A program made the translations under genes and the position numbers. Source: Pseudonocardia sp. (GTDB lineage Bacteria > Actinomycetota > Actinomycetes > Mycobacteriales > Pseudonocardiaceae). From it: a DNA stretch of 40,242 bases. Where the stretch lies: the NCBI RefSeq assembly GCF_025465255.1, contig NZ_JAODNI010000127.1:1-40242 (forward strand). Direction: 5' to 3'. Below the pieces are notes generated by a model. The model was not told where the DNA came from. It did no database searches and worked only from the letters and a program-made list of their open reading frames with translations. Shown one piece after another: positions 9,133-17,687 of the stretch; within the stretch, counting starts at the first letter, position 1; every line of letters begins with the position of its first letter.

Positions 9133-10338
9133 GTGAAGCTCACAAGGTTGTGGGTCCTGGCCGTCGCGCTCGTCGCGGCGCTCCTCGCCGGATGTGCCAA
9201 CAGAGGCACGTCCCCGACGGGAGGGGCGAGCGGCGGCACGTCGGGTCCCCTCAAGATCGGTGTGATCGTCCCGCTCAGCGGCCCCGCCGGGCCGAACGGC
9301 CAGGACGTCCTGGACGCCGTGCAGGTGCAGGCCCACCTCGTCAACGCCGCCGGGGGAGTGCAGGGCCGCCAGCTGGAGATCGTCGCCAAGGACGACCAGA
9401 GCAACCCGGCGAACGGGGTGAGCGCCGCGACCGAGCTCGCCGGTGGCGGCGTCGCGGTGGTGATGGGCGGCTGGAACAGCCCGGTCACGCTGGCGATCCA
9501 GCCCGTGCTGGTGCGCTCCGGCATCCTCAACATCACGACGATCCCGCAGAACGCGACGATCCTCGGCGGGGCGGACCCGGACGCCGTCCGGCTCAACGCC
9601 GGCAACGGCGTCGGCGCGTACGTCGCGGGGCAGTACCTCACGACCCGGCTGGGCGCGAAGTCGGTCGGCCTGTTGCTGGAGAACGACGCCTACGGCAACG
9701 ACATCGGAAAGCTTCTGGCCGAGCAGTTGCAGCCCGCGGGCGTGACCGTCGCGTCGCAGCAGGCGTTCGACTACGCGGCGACGGACTTCCGGGTGCCCCT
9801 GAGCAACATCCAGGGGGCCGCGCCGAACGCGGTGTTCTCGGCCAACGCCGCCGAGTCGTCCGGCATGCCCGCCCTCGCGCAGCAGTACGCCCGCTCCGGC
9901 ATCGGCGCCCCGCACCTCGCCGCCCTGGGCACGGTGTCGCCGAAGGTCGTCGAGCTGGCCGGCGGCGCGGCCGTCGACGGCCTGTACTCCGCGGACATCT
10001 ACTTCCCGGACGTCGCGCCGTTCACCGGCTACGCCGAGAACCAGCGCTTCGCCCAGGCCTTCGCGCAGAAGACCGGCAACCCGCCGGACAAGTACGCGGC
10101 GCTGGGCGCGCAGAGCGTCGACGTGTGGGCGAAGGCGGTGCAGAAGGCAGGCACCACGGACCGGGCCGCCGTCGCCGACGCGATCCACGGGCAGACGTTC
10201 ACCGGCACGGTGATGGGCGACGTCCGCTTCACCGACAAGGGCCAGATGGAGACGAAGGTCTACGCGTTCACCGTCGAGGGCGGGAAGATCAAGGTCCTGG
10301 ACGAGATACCGGTGCCGGACGAGGTCTGGAACAGGTGA
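9133..10338 (+). CDS. livK: ABC transporter substrate-binding lipoprotein, branched-chain amino acid type
   Basis: 401 residues. Residues 1-21 are a lipoprotein signal peptide with lipobox LAGC, so Cys21 is the lipid anchor and the protein sits outside the membrane. The mature part is a type I periplasmic-binding fold of the LivJ/LivK/AmiC class: IGVIVPLSGPAGPNGQDVLDAV, then GGWNSPVTLAIQPVLVRSGI, VGLLLENDAYGNDIG and LAALGTVSPKVVELAG. Proteins of this class bind amino acids, amides, urea or aromatic acids; the ligand cannot be told. It heads a six-gene operon; the next start overlaps its stop (GTGA). Symbol is by class only. Confidence 0.92.
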   Translation: MKLTRLWVLAVALVAALLAGCANRGTSPTGGASGGTSGPLKIGVIVPLSGPAGPNGQDVLDAVQVQAHLVNAAGGVQGRQLEIVAKDDQSNPANGVSAATELAGGGVAVVMGGWNSPVTLAIQPVLVRSGILNITTIPQNATILGGADPDAVRLNAGNGVGAYVAGQYLTTRLGAKSVGLLLENDAYGNDIGKLLAEQLQPAGVTVASQQAFDYAATDFRVPLSNIQGAAPNAVFSANAAESSGMPALAQQYARSGIGAPHLAALGTVSPKVVELAGGAAVDGLYSADIYFPDVAPFTGYAENQRFAQAFAQKTGNPPDKYAALGAQSVDVWAKAVQKAGTTDRAAVADAIHGQTFTGTVMGDVRFTDKGQMETKVYAFTVEGGKIKVLDEIPVPDEVWNR

Positions 10339-11096
10339 CGGCACTGACCGTCCGGTCGCTGGCCGTGCGCTACGGCAGCCTGCAGGCGCTCGCCGACGTG
10401 TCCTGGGAGGTCGACCGGGGCGAGATCCTCGGCATCATCGGACCCAACGGCGCCGGCAAGAGCAGCAGCTTCGCCGCGGTGACCAACGTGGTGCGGCACA
10501 CCGGGAAAGTCCGGCTGTTCGGCGAGGACACGCGCGGCGTGCCCACGCAGCAGCTCGCGCGGCGCGGACTGCGCCGCACCTTCCAGCAGAACTCCTTCTT
10601 CGGCGGGCTGAGCGTGCTGGAGAACGCCATGACCGCGTTCCAGGTCGAGCGCGGCACCGGCCTCGGCGGGTCGATCGTCACACCGTGGCGCGAGGCGCGG
10701 GCGCGGCGGGAGTGCCGCGCCGCCGCGCGGGACCTGCTCGCCGAGTTCGGGATCGGGCCCGCCCACCACGACACCCGCCCCGACGACCTGCCCTACGGCC
10801 TGCAGCGCGTGCTGTCGGTGGTGCTCGCGCACGGTGCGGGTGCGAAGGTCCTGCTGGTCGACGAGCCGGCGGCGGGGGTCGGCGGCGACGACATGCGCGC
10901 GCTCGCAGACCTGCTGCGGGAGCTGCGCACCCGCGGCCTCGCGGTGGTCCTGATCGAGCACCACATGGACCTGGTGATGGAGATCGTGGACCGGCTGCTC
11001 GTGATCGACCGCGGCGAGCCCGTCGCCTACGGGCCGCCGGACGAGGTGCAGCAGGATCCCGCGGTGCTCGAGGCCTATCTGGGACAGACGGCGTGA
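10335..11096 (+). CDS. livG: Branched-chain amino acid-type ABC transporter ATP-binding protein LivG
   Basis: 253 residues. Walker A is GPNGAGKS (36-43), the Q-loop is in RTFQQNSFFGG, Walker B is LLVDEPAAGVGG (about 173-184) and the switch histidine is in IEHHMD. The signature reads LPYGLQR, a degenerate LSGGQ that is typical of LivG proteins. The C-terminus (AYGPPDEVQQDPAVLEAYLG) is the LivG-type tail. It hydrolyses ATP on the cytoplasmic face as a heterodimer with LivF. The GTG start overlaps the preceding stop by 4 bases and the stop overlaps the next start in the same way. Confidence 0.94.
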   Translation: MTALTVRSLAVRYGSLQALADVSWEVDRGEILGIIGPNGAGKSSSFAAVTNVVRHTGKVRLFGEDTRGVPTQQLARRGLRRTFQQNSFFGGLSVLENAMTAFQVERGTGLGGSIVTPWREARARRECRAAARDLLAEFGIGPAHHDTRPDDLPYGLQRVLSVVLAHGAGAKVLLVDEPAAGVGGDDMRALADLLRELRTRGLAVVLIEHHMDLVMEIVDRLLVIDRGEPVAYGPPDEVQQDPAVLEAYLGQTA

Positions 11097-11821
11097 GCGC
11101 GCTGCTGCAGGTCGCGGACCTGCGGGTCGGCTACGGGCACAGTGTCGCCGTCGACCGCGTCGACCTCGACGTCCGGGAGGGCGAGCTCGTCGCCGTGGCC
11201 GGGGCGAACGGGGCCGGCAAGTCGACCCTGGTCAACGCCGTCGCGGGATGGTCCCGCGGCCGCCCGACGGTTACCGGGGCGGTCCGGCTGGCCGGCCGGG
11301 ACGTCGTCCGGATCCCCGCGCACCGTCGCACCGGCCTCGGCCTCGTCCTGGTGCCCGAGGGAAAGGGTGTGTTCGACGGCATGACGGTGGACGAGAACCT
11401 GCGCCTGGTCCGGCCGGCGAAGGACGCACCGGGCCGCCGCTACGGGATCGACGACGTCTACGGCGTCTTCCCCCAGCTCCGGGACCGGGCCACGGCCCGC
11501 TGCTCCACGCTGAGCGGAGGTGAGCGCCAGATGGTCGCGATCGGCCGGGCGCTGCGGGCCGCGCCCCGGGTGCTGATCCTCGACGAGCCGTCCGTGGGGC
11601 TCGCGCCGCGGTTGGTCATGCAGGTGCTGGAGCACATCCGGCGGCTGGTCGACGACGGGCTGTCCGTGCTGCTCGTCGAGCAGAACGTGCGGGCGGCCCT
11701 GGAGGTCGCGGATCGGCTCTACCTGCTCGACCAGGGCCGGGTGAGCGGATCGGGCAGCGCCGCGGAGATGCGCGACGACGAGCGTGTCGCGCGGGCCTAC
11801 CTGGGTGGGCTGGGCGCGTGA
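11093..11821 (+). CDS. livF: Branched-chain amino acid-type ABC transporter ATP-binding protein LivF
   Basis: 242 residues. Walker A is GANGAGKS (37-44), the signature is LSGGERQM (about 140-147), Walker B is VLILDEPSVGLAP and the switch histidine is replaced in the usual LivF context VLLVEQNV. The segment VLVPEGKGVFDGMTVDENL is diagnostic of LivF. It partners LivG to power the importer. Coupled on both sides by GTGA overlaps. Confidence 0.94.
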   Translation: MSALLQVADLRVGYGHSVAVDRVDLDVREGELVAVAGANGAGKSTLVNAVAGWSRGRPTVTGAVRLAGRDVVRIPAHRRTGLGLVLVPEGKGVFDGMTVDENLRLVRPAKDAPGRRYGIDDVYGVFPQLRDRATARCSTLSGGERQMVAIGRALRAAPRVLILDEPSVGLAPRLVMQVLEHIRRLVDDGLSVLLVEQNVRAALEVADRLYLLDQGRVSGSGSAAEMRDDERVARAYLGGLGA

Positions 11822-12672
11822 ACGTGGTGTCGCAGCTGGTCAATGGGCTCGCGCTCGGCGCGGGCTACGCGCTGCTCGCCGTCGGCTGGACCGTGCTGCT
11901 CAGCGCGGCGCGACTGGTCAACTTCGCGCACGGGCAGCTCTACATGCTCGGCGCCTTCGTCACCTGGTTCGCGACAACCCGGTTCGGGCTGCCGTACCTG
12001 GTGGCGATCCCGGTGGCGCTCGTGGCGGTCGCGGCGCTGGCCGTGGTCCTGCAGCTGCTCATGACCCGGCTGACGCTGGATCAGAACATCGTCAGCCTCA
12101 TGCTCGTCACCCTGGCGTTCGGCTACCTGCTCCAGGGCGGGGCCGGGCTGATCTTCGGGGGCGACCCGCAGATCATCGACAGCCCGTTCCAGCGCCAGGA
12201 CCTCTCGCTCGGCGGCGCGCGGTTCACCGGTCAGGACGTGGTGATCATCGTGCTGGCCCTGGTGCTCTACGCCGTGGCGTTCTACGTCCTCGGCCGGACG
12301 AACGTCGGCCGGATGGTCCGAGGTGTCGCCGAGGACCCGAAGCTGGCGCAGCTCTACGGGATCGACGCGGGCCGCGTCTATCTGGTGGTGTTCGTGTTCT
12401 CGGCGGTCTGCGCCGCCCTCGCCGGAGCGGTGGTCGCGCCGCGCAGCCCGATCCTGACGTCGATCGGGTTCGAGGAAGTGATCATCACGTTCCTCGTCGT
12501 GGTCCTCGCCGGGATCGGCAACCTCATCGGCGGCCTCGTGGTCGGGATGGGCCTCGGCCTGTTCACGGCCGTCTTCGGGACGTACTTCCCGCCCGCCTAC
12601 TCGACGGCCGCCGCCTTCGTGTTGCTGCTCGTCGTCCTCGTCGTCCGGCCACAGGGGTTGAAGGCACGATGA
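11818..12672 (+). CDS. livH: Branched-chain amino acid-type ABC transporter permease LivH
   Basis: 284 residues, strongly hydrophobic with about eight membrane segments. The N-terminus (LVNGLALGAGYALLAVGWTV...RLVNFAHGQLYMLGAF) is the LivH signature, and the EAA-like loop near RTNVGRMVRGVAEDPKLAQLYGID contacts the ATPase. It forms the membrane channel with LivM. The GTG start overlaps the livF stop and the stop overlaps the livM start. Confidence 0.94.
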   Translation: MNVVSQLVNGLALGAGYALLAVGWTVLLSAARLVNFAHGQLYMLGAFVTWFATTRFGLPYLVAIPVALVAVAALAVVLQLLMTRLTLDQNIVSLMLVTLAFGYLLQGGAGLIFGGDPQIIDSPFQRQDLSLGGARFTGQDVVIIVLALVLYAVAFYVLGRTNVGRMVRGVAEDPKLAQLYGIDAGRVYLVVFVFSAVCAALAGAVVAPRSPILTSIGFEEVIITFLVVVLAGIGNLIGGLVVGMGLGLFTAVFGTYFPPAYSTAAAFVLLLVVLVVRPQGLKAR

Positions 12673-13697
12673 CCACCGCGGATCTGGGCACACCCGTCGA
12701 CGCACCGCCCTCGGCGGCGGGGAACCGGCGCGGGCTGCCGGGCGCCGCCCGCGCCCTGGGATGGCTCGTGCTCGTCGTCCTCGCCTACCTGCTGCCCACC
12801 CTGCTCGGCGGCTCGGACCGGATCTTCGCCACCGTCGTGCTGATCGCGATCTTCGCGATGATGTCCTACGGCGTGGACATCGTGCTGTCCTACCTCGGGG
12901 AGGTCAGCCTGGGGCACACGCTGTTCTGGGCGGCCGGCGCGTACACGACCGCCCTGGTCACGGTGAACGCCGGCTGGTCGCCGTTGCCGGCGCTGCTCGC
13001 GTCGGTCGCCGTCACGACGGTGCTGGCGCTCCTGCTCGGCCTCGCCACGCTGCGGACCCGGGAGTTCGTGTTCTCCCTGGTCACCTACGCGGCGGCGATC
13101 ATCGGCCTGACGGTCGTGCAGAACACGGGCGCTCTCGGCGGTTCGGACGGGATCGTCGGCGTGCCCGTGTTCGAACTGCCGGCCGTCGACGGGACCTACG
13201 TGGCCCGGACGAACGCGGAGCTGTGGCCGATCGCGCTCGTGTTCCTCGTCCTGGTGGTGCTGCTCGTCGCGCGCTTCCGCCGTTCCCGGCTGGGCACGAC
13301 GGCGCTGATGGCCCAAATGAACGGGGACCTGGCCACCGCCATGGGCGTCGACGTGCGGCGCACCCGCGTCCTGGTATTCGTGCTGTCCGCGCCGGTCACC
13401 GCGCTCGCCGGGTGGCTCTACGCCTACCAGCGCAGCTACGTGAGCCCGGACCTGCTCTCGCCGACGTTCCTCCTGTTCATGCTCACCGCGGTGATCCTGC
13501 CGGGCCGCCGGCTGCTGCTGGGCCCGCTGGTCGGGGCGGCGCTGCTGACGAGCCAGCAGCAGCTCGCCTCGCTCGGCGGCGACGCGGACAAGATCGTGCT
13601 GGGCGGGGTGCTGGCGGCGGCGCTGCTGCTCTCCCCGGACGGCCTGATCGGGATCTGGCGGGCCGCGGTGCAGCGGGTACGGGGGAACCGCCGGTGA
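12669..13697 (+). CDS. livM: Branched-chain amino acid-type ABC transporter permease LivM
   Basis: 342 residues. After a soluble N-terminal stretch of about 30 residues the protein is membrane-spanning, with the LivM landmarks MSYGVDIVLSYLGEVSLGHTLFWAAGAY and the cytoplasmic loop SRLGTTALMAQMNGDLATAMGVDVRRTR. The C-terminus (LLLSPDGLIGIW) is characteristic. Second half of the importer channel. ATGA and GTGA overlaps couple it to livH and to the reductase gene. Confidence 0.93.
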   Translation: MTTADLGTPVDAPPSAAGNRRGLPGAARALGWLVLVVLAYLLPTLLGGSDRIFATVVLIAIFAMMSYGVDIVLSYLGEVSLGHTLFWAAGAYTTALVTVNAGWSPLPALLASVAVTTVLALLLGLATLRTREFVFSLVTYAAAIIGLTVVQNTGALGGSDGIVGVPVFELPAVDGTYVARTNAELWPIALVFLVLVVLLVARFRRSRLGTTALMAQMNGDLATAMGVDVRRTRVLVFVLSAPVTALAGWLYAYQRSYVSPDLLSPTFLLFMLTAVILPGRRLLLGPLVGAALLTSQQQLASLGGDADKIVLGGVLAAALLLSPDGLIGIWRAAVQRVRGNRR

Positions 13698-14815
13698 CCC
13701 GAGGGCTCTCCCGCGCCGGCGCCGGGCCCGGGCACCACGGCGGTCCCGCTATCGTTCTCGTCGCGGGTGCGAGCGGGCTGGTGGGGGCCGCGGCGGTCGA
13801 GTCGTTCGCCATGGCGGGGTGGGACGTCGTGGCCCTGTCCCGGCGGCGTCCGGAGACGGTGCGGGACGTCCCGTTCCGGCACCTCGCCGTCGATCTCCGG
13901 GACGCCGCGGCCACCGCGGAGGCGGTCCGGGACGTGGCGGCGAGCCATCTCGTCTTCACCGCGCTGTTCGAGAAGCCGGGGCTGGTCCGCGGTTGGGGCG
14001 ACGACGACCAGATGCAGACGAATTCGATGATGTTCCGCCACCTGCTGGATCCGCTCGTCCGGACTCTCGAGCACGTCACGCTGTTGCAGGGCACCAAGGC
14101 CTACGGAGCCCACCTGCACCCGATCCCCGTCCCGGCACGCGAGCGACAGCCTCGGGACCCGCACCCCGACTTCTACTGGCTCCAGGAGGACCACCTCCGG
14201 GAGAGCGCCGCGGCCCACGGATTCGGCTGGACGATCCTGCGCCCGCAGGTGGTGGTCGGCCCGACGCACGGCGTCGCGATGAACCTGCCACCGGTGATCG
14301 GCGTGTACGCCGCGCTGTGCCGCGAGCTGGGGCTGCCGTTCGGCTTCCCCGGCGGCGCCCCGTACGCGACCGAGGCGGTCGATGTCCGGCTGGTCGCGGA
14401 CGCCGCGCTCTGGGCCGCGGGCGCGCGCAGCGCCCGCGACGAGATCTTCAACCTCACCAACGGTGAGGCCTTCGGCTGGCGGGATCTCTGGCCCGCGCTG
14501 GCCGACGAGCTGGGCGTCGAGGCCGGCCCGGACACCCCCGTCCGGCTCGGGGAGTTCCTGCCCGCGCAGGCCGCCGTCTGGGATGCTGTCGTCCGCCGGG
14601 AGGGCCTGCGGCCGGTCCCGCTCGACGCGCTGTTGGGTGAGTCCCACTTCTACGCCGACTTCTGCTTCGCCCACGGCGCCGCGGGGGCCCCGCCGCCGGT
14701 CTTCGTGAGCACGGTCAAGATCCGGCAGGCGGGTTTCGGCGACTCCTACGACACCGAGTTGTCGTTCCGGCACTGGCTGCGGGTGCTGACGGAGCGGAGG
14801 GTGCTTCCCGGCTGA
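13694..14815 (+). CDS. PRISE-like short-chain dehydrogenase (progesterone 5-beta-reductase/iridoid synthase type)
   Basis: 373 residues. The Rossmann motif is AGASGLVGAAA (24-34). Unlike classical SDRs there is no YxxxK; instead LLQGTKAYG supplies Lys135 and DFYWLQEDHLRE supplies Tyr161, the Lys/Tyr arrangement of the PRISE group that reduces the C=C bond of enones with NADPH. The rest (LRPQVVVG, EIFNLTNGEAFGWRDLWPALADELGV) matches that group too. It is the last gene of the importer operon, coupled by a GTGA overlap, so its substrate is probably linked to the imported compound. The enone-reductase role is inferred from the motif. Confidence 0.8.
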   Translation: MTRGLSRAGAGPGHHGGPAIVLVAGASGLVGAAAVESFAMAGWDVVALSRRRPETVRDVPFRHLAVDLRDAAATAEAVRDVAASHLVFTALFEKPGLVRGWGDDDQMQTNSMMFRHLLDPLVRTLEHVTLLQGTKAYGAHLHPIPVPARERQPRDPHPDFYWLQEDHLRESAAAHGFGWTILRPQVVVGPTHGVAMNLPPVIGVYAALCRELGLPFGFPGGAPYATEAVDVRLVADAALWAAGARSARDEIFNLTNGEAFGWRDLWPALADELGVEAGPDTPVRLGEFLPAQAAVWDAVVRREGLRPVPLDALLGESHFYADFCFAHGAAGAPPPVFVSTVKIRQAGFGDSYDTELSFRHWLRVLTERRVLPG

Positions 14816-14892
14816 TCCGTGGCCCGACCGGCACACCCACCGGCGACGAGCGGATCCCTAACGCGGCGTGCGTCCGGTACGGGCGATTGGCT

Positions 14893-14945
14893 CCCCTGGC
14901 CAGGGGCAGTGCCGCGCTGCGACCGGCCTGCCGCCGGACTACGGT
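14893..14945 (+). promoter_or_regulatory. Palindrome and putative leaderless promoter before the MHS transporter gene
   Basis: CCCCTGGCCAGGGG (14893-14906) is a perfect 14-bp palindrome, either an operator or the stem of a terminator for the upstream operon. TACGGT (14940-14945) ends 8 bases before the GTG at 14954, as for a leaderless transcript. The remaining 14816-14953 holds nothing else recognisable. Confidence 0.35.
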
Positions 14946-14953
14946 CGCCTGCC

Positions 14954-16360
14954 GTGGACGACGACGGGCAGCCGGCCGGACTTGGCGGCATCACGATCAC
15001 GGACGAGTCGACGGTTCGGCGGGCGGTGGCCGCGGCGGCGATCGGCAACGTGACCGAGTGGTACGACTTCGGGGTCTACTCCTACCTCGTCGGGACGATC
15101 ACCAAGGTCTTCTTCTCGAACCTCCCGCCCGCGACGGCCACGGTCTACGCCTTCGCCGTCTTCGCCGTGTCCTTCCTGGTCCGTCCGATCGGCGGGCTGT
15201 TCTTCGGCCCGCTCGGCGACCGGGTCGGCCGGACGAAGGTCCTGGCCATCACGGTGATCATGATGGCGGTCGGCACGTTCGTGCTCGGGATCCTGCCGAG
15301 CTACGCGTCGATCGGGGTCGCGGCGCCGCTGCTCGTGCTCCTGGTCCGGCTCGTGCAGGGCGTCTCCACCGGCGGCGAGTACGGCGGGGCGATGACCTTC
15401 ATCGCCGAGTACGCGCCGGACCGCCGGCGCGGTTTCCTGGGCAGCTGGCTGGAGTTCGGCACCCTCACCGGCTACGCCTTGGGCGCCAGCCTGGTCACGT
15501 TCCTCACCTGGGCGCTGACGGAGGACCAGCTCGTCTCGTGGGGCTGGCGGATCCCGTTCCTGCTGGCGCTGCCGCTGGGCGCCGTCGGGCTCTACCTGCG
15601 GGTGAAGCTGGAGGAGACCCCGGCGTACGTACATCTTGTCGAGAAGTCCGAGTCCCACCAGGGCACCCCGGCGAAGGAGGCCCTCCGGCTGCTCTTCACC
15701 AAGTACTGGCGGTCGATGCTGGTGGCCGGCGGCGTGATCATCGCCTGGAACGTCACCAACTACGTGCTCACGGCCTACGTCCCGACCTACGTCACCCAGA
15801 CGCTCCCGCCGGAGGACCGGATCAGCGAGACGGCGTCGAACCTGCTGCAGATCCTCGTGCTGCTCATCCTGATGGCCCTGATCACGTTCCTGGGCCGGCT
15901 CAGTGACCGCATCGGCCGCCGCCCGGTGCTGATGATCGGCGCGGTGGCGCTCGTGGTGTTCGGGTTGCCCTCGGTCCTGCTGCTGCGCGGCGGCGGGGTC
16001 GGCACGACGTTCCTCGGCCTGCTGATCATGGGTCTGACGCTGGTCTGCTTCTCCTCGACCGCGCCGGCGACCCTGCCCGCGCTCTTCCCGACCGAGATCC
16101 GCTACACCGGGCTCTCGATCACCTTCAACCTCTTCGTCTCGGCGTTCGCGGGGACGGCGGCGACGATCATCGGGGCGCTGGTGCTGGTCACGGGCGACCT
16201 GAACTGGCCGGGGTACTACCTGATGGCGGCGGGGGTGGTCGGCGCGATCTCCGTGTACCTGCTGTCCGAGAGCGCGGGGAAACCGCTGGCAGGATCGCAG
16301 CCCGCCGTCGCGACCGAGGCGGAGGCGCGGGAGATGCTGGCCGAGCGCCGCGAGCCCTGA
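14954..16360 (+). CDS. MFS transporter, metabolite:H+ symporter (MHS) family
   Basis: 468 residues with about 12 membrane segments. Diagnostic MHS features are AIGNVTEWYDFGVYSYLVG near residue 30, GDRVGRTKVL (about 88-97) and the QGVSTGGEYGGAMTFIAEYAP segment in the fifth helix. Characterised MHS proteins (ProP, KgtP, ShiA) import osmolytes, 2-oxoglutarate or aromatic acids with protons; the substrate here is unknown. The GTG at 14954 is chosen from homology and the -10 box 8 bases upstream. It ends 13 bases from the convergent MBL-fold gene. Confidence 0.92.
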   Translation: MDDDGQPAGLGGITITDESTVRRAVAAAAIGNVTEWYDFGVYSYLVGTITKVFFSNLPPATATVYAFAVFAVSFLVRPIGGLFFGPLGDRVGRTKVLAITVIMMAVGTFVLGILPSYASIGVAAPLLVLLVRLVQGVSTGGEYGGAMTFIAEYAPDRRRGFLGSWLEFGTLTGYALGASLVTFLTWALTEDQLVSWGWRIPFLLALPLGAVGLYLRVKLEETPAYVHLVEKSESHQGTPAKEALRLLFTKYWRSMLVAGGVIIAWNVTNYVLTAYVPTYVTQTLPPEDRISETASNLLQILVLLILMALITFLGRLSDRIGRRPVLMIGAVALVVFGLPSVLLLRGGGVGTTFLGLLIMGLTLVCFSSTAPATLPALFPTEIRYTGLSITFNLFVSAFAGTAATIIGALVLVTGDLNWPGYYLMAAGVVGAISVYLLSESAGKPLAGSQPAVATEAEAREMLAERREP

Positions 16361-16373
16361 GCGAGCGCGATCG

Positions 16374-17549
16374 TCAGGCCACGGTCGAGCGGACGGGGTC
16401 GCTGCGCCGCACCCGGCTCGGGACGTCCTCGCCGGAGCTGCCGAACGCGGGCACGGCCCCGTCCCAGATCAGCTGCCCGAGGTCCACGAGGTGGCGCACG
16501 TGCGCGCCGGTCTCGGCGAGCGCTCCCATCCGCATCGGCCCCACCTCCGACCAGGGCCGGGACCACGTCAGCGCCTTCGTGACCTCCCACAGCGTGGGGT
16601 TTCCCAGCTGCTCGACGACGTCGAGCAGCTCCCGGCAGCGCTCCGCGTGGTGGGCCTGCAGCGTGCGTGCCCGGGTGGCGAGGCCGCGGAAGCGGTACTC
16701 GTGGGCGGGCAGGGCGGTGAGCCGGCCCGACCGCGCGTCGGACCGGTGTTCGTCGTACCGGGCGACCCGTTCGAGGGAGTCCAGGAACAGGGCGAGCGGG
16801 GCACCGCCGAAGTCCGGCGCCAGGCCGATGTTGGGGGTGATCCGCGGAAGCACGTGGTCCCCCGTCAGCATGACGCCCGCGTCGGGTTCCAGCAGGCAGA
16901 TGTGCCCGGGGGTGTGCCCCGGCGTCCAGACGGCGCGGACGGTCCGGCCGCGCACCGGCAGCGCGTCCCCGTCGTGCAGCAGGACGTCGGGCTCGGCCAT
17001 GGGCGTGCGGTCCGGGAGGTCGTGGACCTCGCAGTCGTCCGCCGGGACGCCGCAGAGCTCGGCCACGTCGGCCTCGGCCGCACCGGCCGCGCGCAGCCAG
17101 CGGGCCTGCGTCGCGCGCATGTCCGCGCGGCGGAGGAGCCCGGTGCGCTGCGGCAGCGAGTCCCGCTCGGCCGGGTGCATGCCCACCCAGGCGCCCGTGC
17201 GGTCCCGCAGCCGGGCGGACATGCCGTGGTGGTCCGCGTGCACGTGGGTGGCGACGATGCCGGTGACGTCCGCGAACGCGGCGCCGGCCGCGGCCAGCCC
17301 GGCGGTCAGGGCCGCCCAGCCGTCGTCGGTGTCCCAGCCCGGGTCCACGACGACGATGCCGTCGTCCGCGGGGATCAGGTAGCTCAGGGTGTAGCGGAGC
17401 GGGTTGTCCGGGATCGGCACCGGCACGGACCACAGCCCGGCGTCCAGCCGCTCGACCGGCGGCAGCACCCGCGCCGCCCACGCCTCACGCTGCGCGGTGC
17501 CGACCACCGTGATGCCGAGCCGTCGCTCGGTCTCGTCCTGCTCGCTCAC
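16374..17549 (-). CDS. MBL-fold metallo-hydrolase
   Basis: 391 residues from the GTG at 17549. The HxHxDH motif is THVHADHHG (His102, His104, Asp106, His107), followed by WTPGHTPGHICLLEP and LTGDHVLPRITPNIG, giving the full two-metal ligand set. A C-terminal extension of about 100 residues (YRFRGLATRARTLQAHH...LWEVTKALTW) is the helical domain found in LACTB2/glyoxalase II-like actinobacterial members. It probably hydrolyses a thioester, ester or lactone. The upstream ATG at 17597 would overlap the promoter; GTG 17549 has GGAGAG at good spacing. Divergent from the nitronate monooxygenase-like gene. Confidence 0.9.
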   Translation of the reverse strand: MSEQDETERRLGITVVGTAQREAWAARVLPPVERLDAGLWSVPVPIPDNPLRYTLSYLIPADDGIVVVDPGWDTDDGWAALTAGLAAAGAAFADVTGIVATHVHADHHGMSARLRDRTGAWVGMHPAERDSLPQRTGLLRRADMRATQARWLRAAGAAEADVAELCGVPADDCEVHDLPDRTPMAEPDVLLHDGDALPVRGRTVRAVWTPGHTPGHICLLEPDAGVMLTGDHVLPRITPNIGLAPDFGGAPLALFLDSLERVARYDEHRSDARSGRLTALPAHEYRFRGLATRARTLQAHHAERCRELLDVVEQLGNPTLWEVTKALTWSRPWSEVGPMRMGALAETGAHVRHLVDLGQLIWDGAVPAFGSSGEDVPSRVRRSDPVRSTVA

Positions 17550-17586
17550 GTGTGTACCCGCTCTCCGGACGACCGTCCTCCCACGG

Positions 17587-17616
17587 ACGCTAACCATGCA
17601 GGTGCATCACCCTCAA
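17587..17616 (-). promoter_or_regulatory. Putative promoter of the MBL-fold gene with palindrome in the spacer
   Basis: Minus-strand TTGAGG (17611-17616) and TAGCGT (17587-17592) are 18 bases apart. ATGCA-CC-TGCAT (17596-17607) is an interrupted palindrome inside the spacer and could be an operator. Confidence 0.4.
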
Positions 17617-17649
17617 CCGGGACGGGGGAGACATCCGTCTCGCCGGACC

Positions 17650-17685
17650 TTGCCCGGCGGCGTTCCGGACGCCTACCGTCCGGAA
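17650..17685 (+). promoter_or_regulatory. Promoter and inverted-repeat operator of the nitronate monooxygenase-like gene
   Basis: TTGCCC (17650-17655) and TACCGT (17674-17679) are 18 bases apart, and the -10 ends 8 bases before the ATG. TTCCGGACG (17663-17671) and CGTCCGGAA (17677-17685) are perfect 9-bp inverted arms with a 5-base spacer covering the -10 box, a layout expected for a repressor such as the MarR protein encoded downstream. Confidence 0.6.
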
Positions 17686-17687
17686 AC

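Noticed and set aside
16374..17597. Longer MBL-fold protein from the ATG at 17597
   Set aside because: The extra 16 residues are unlike the family and would cover the predicted promoter; GTG 17549 has a ribosome binding site.
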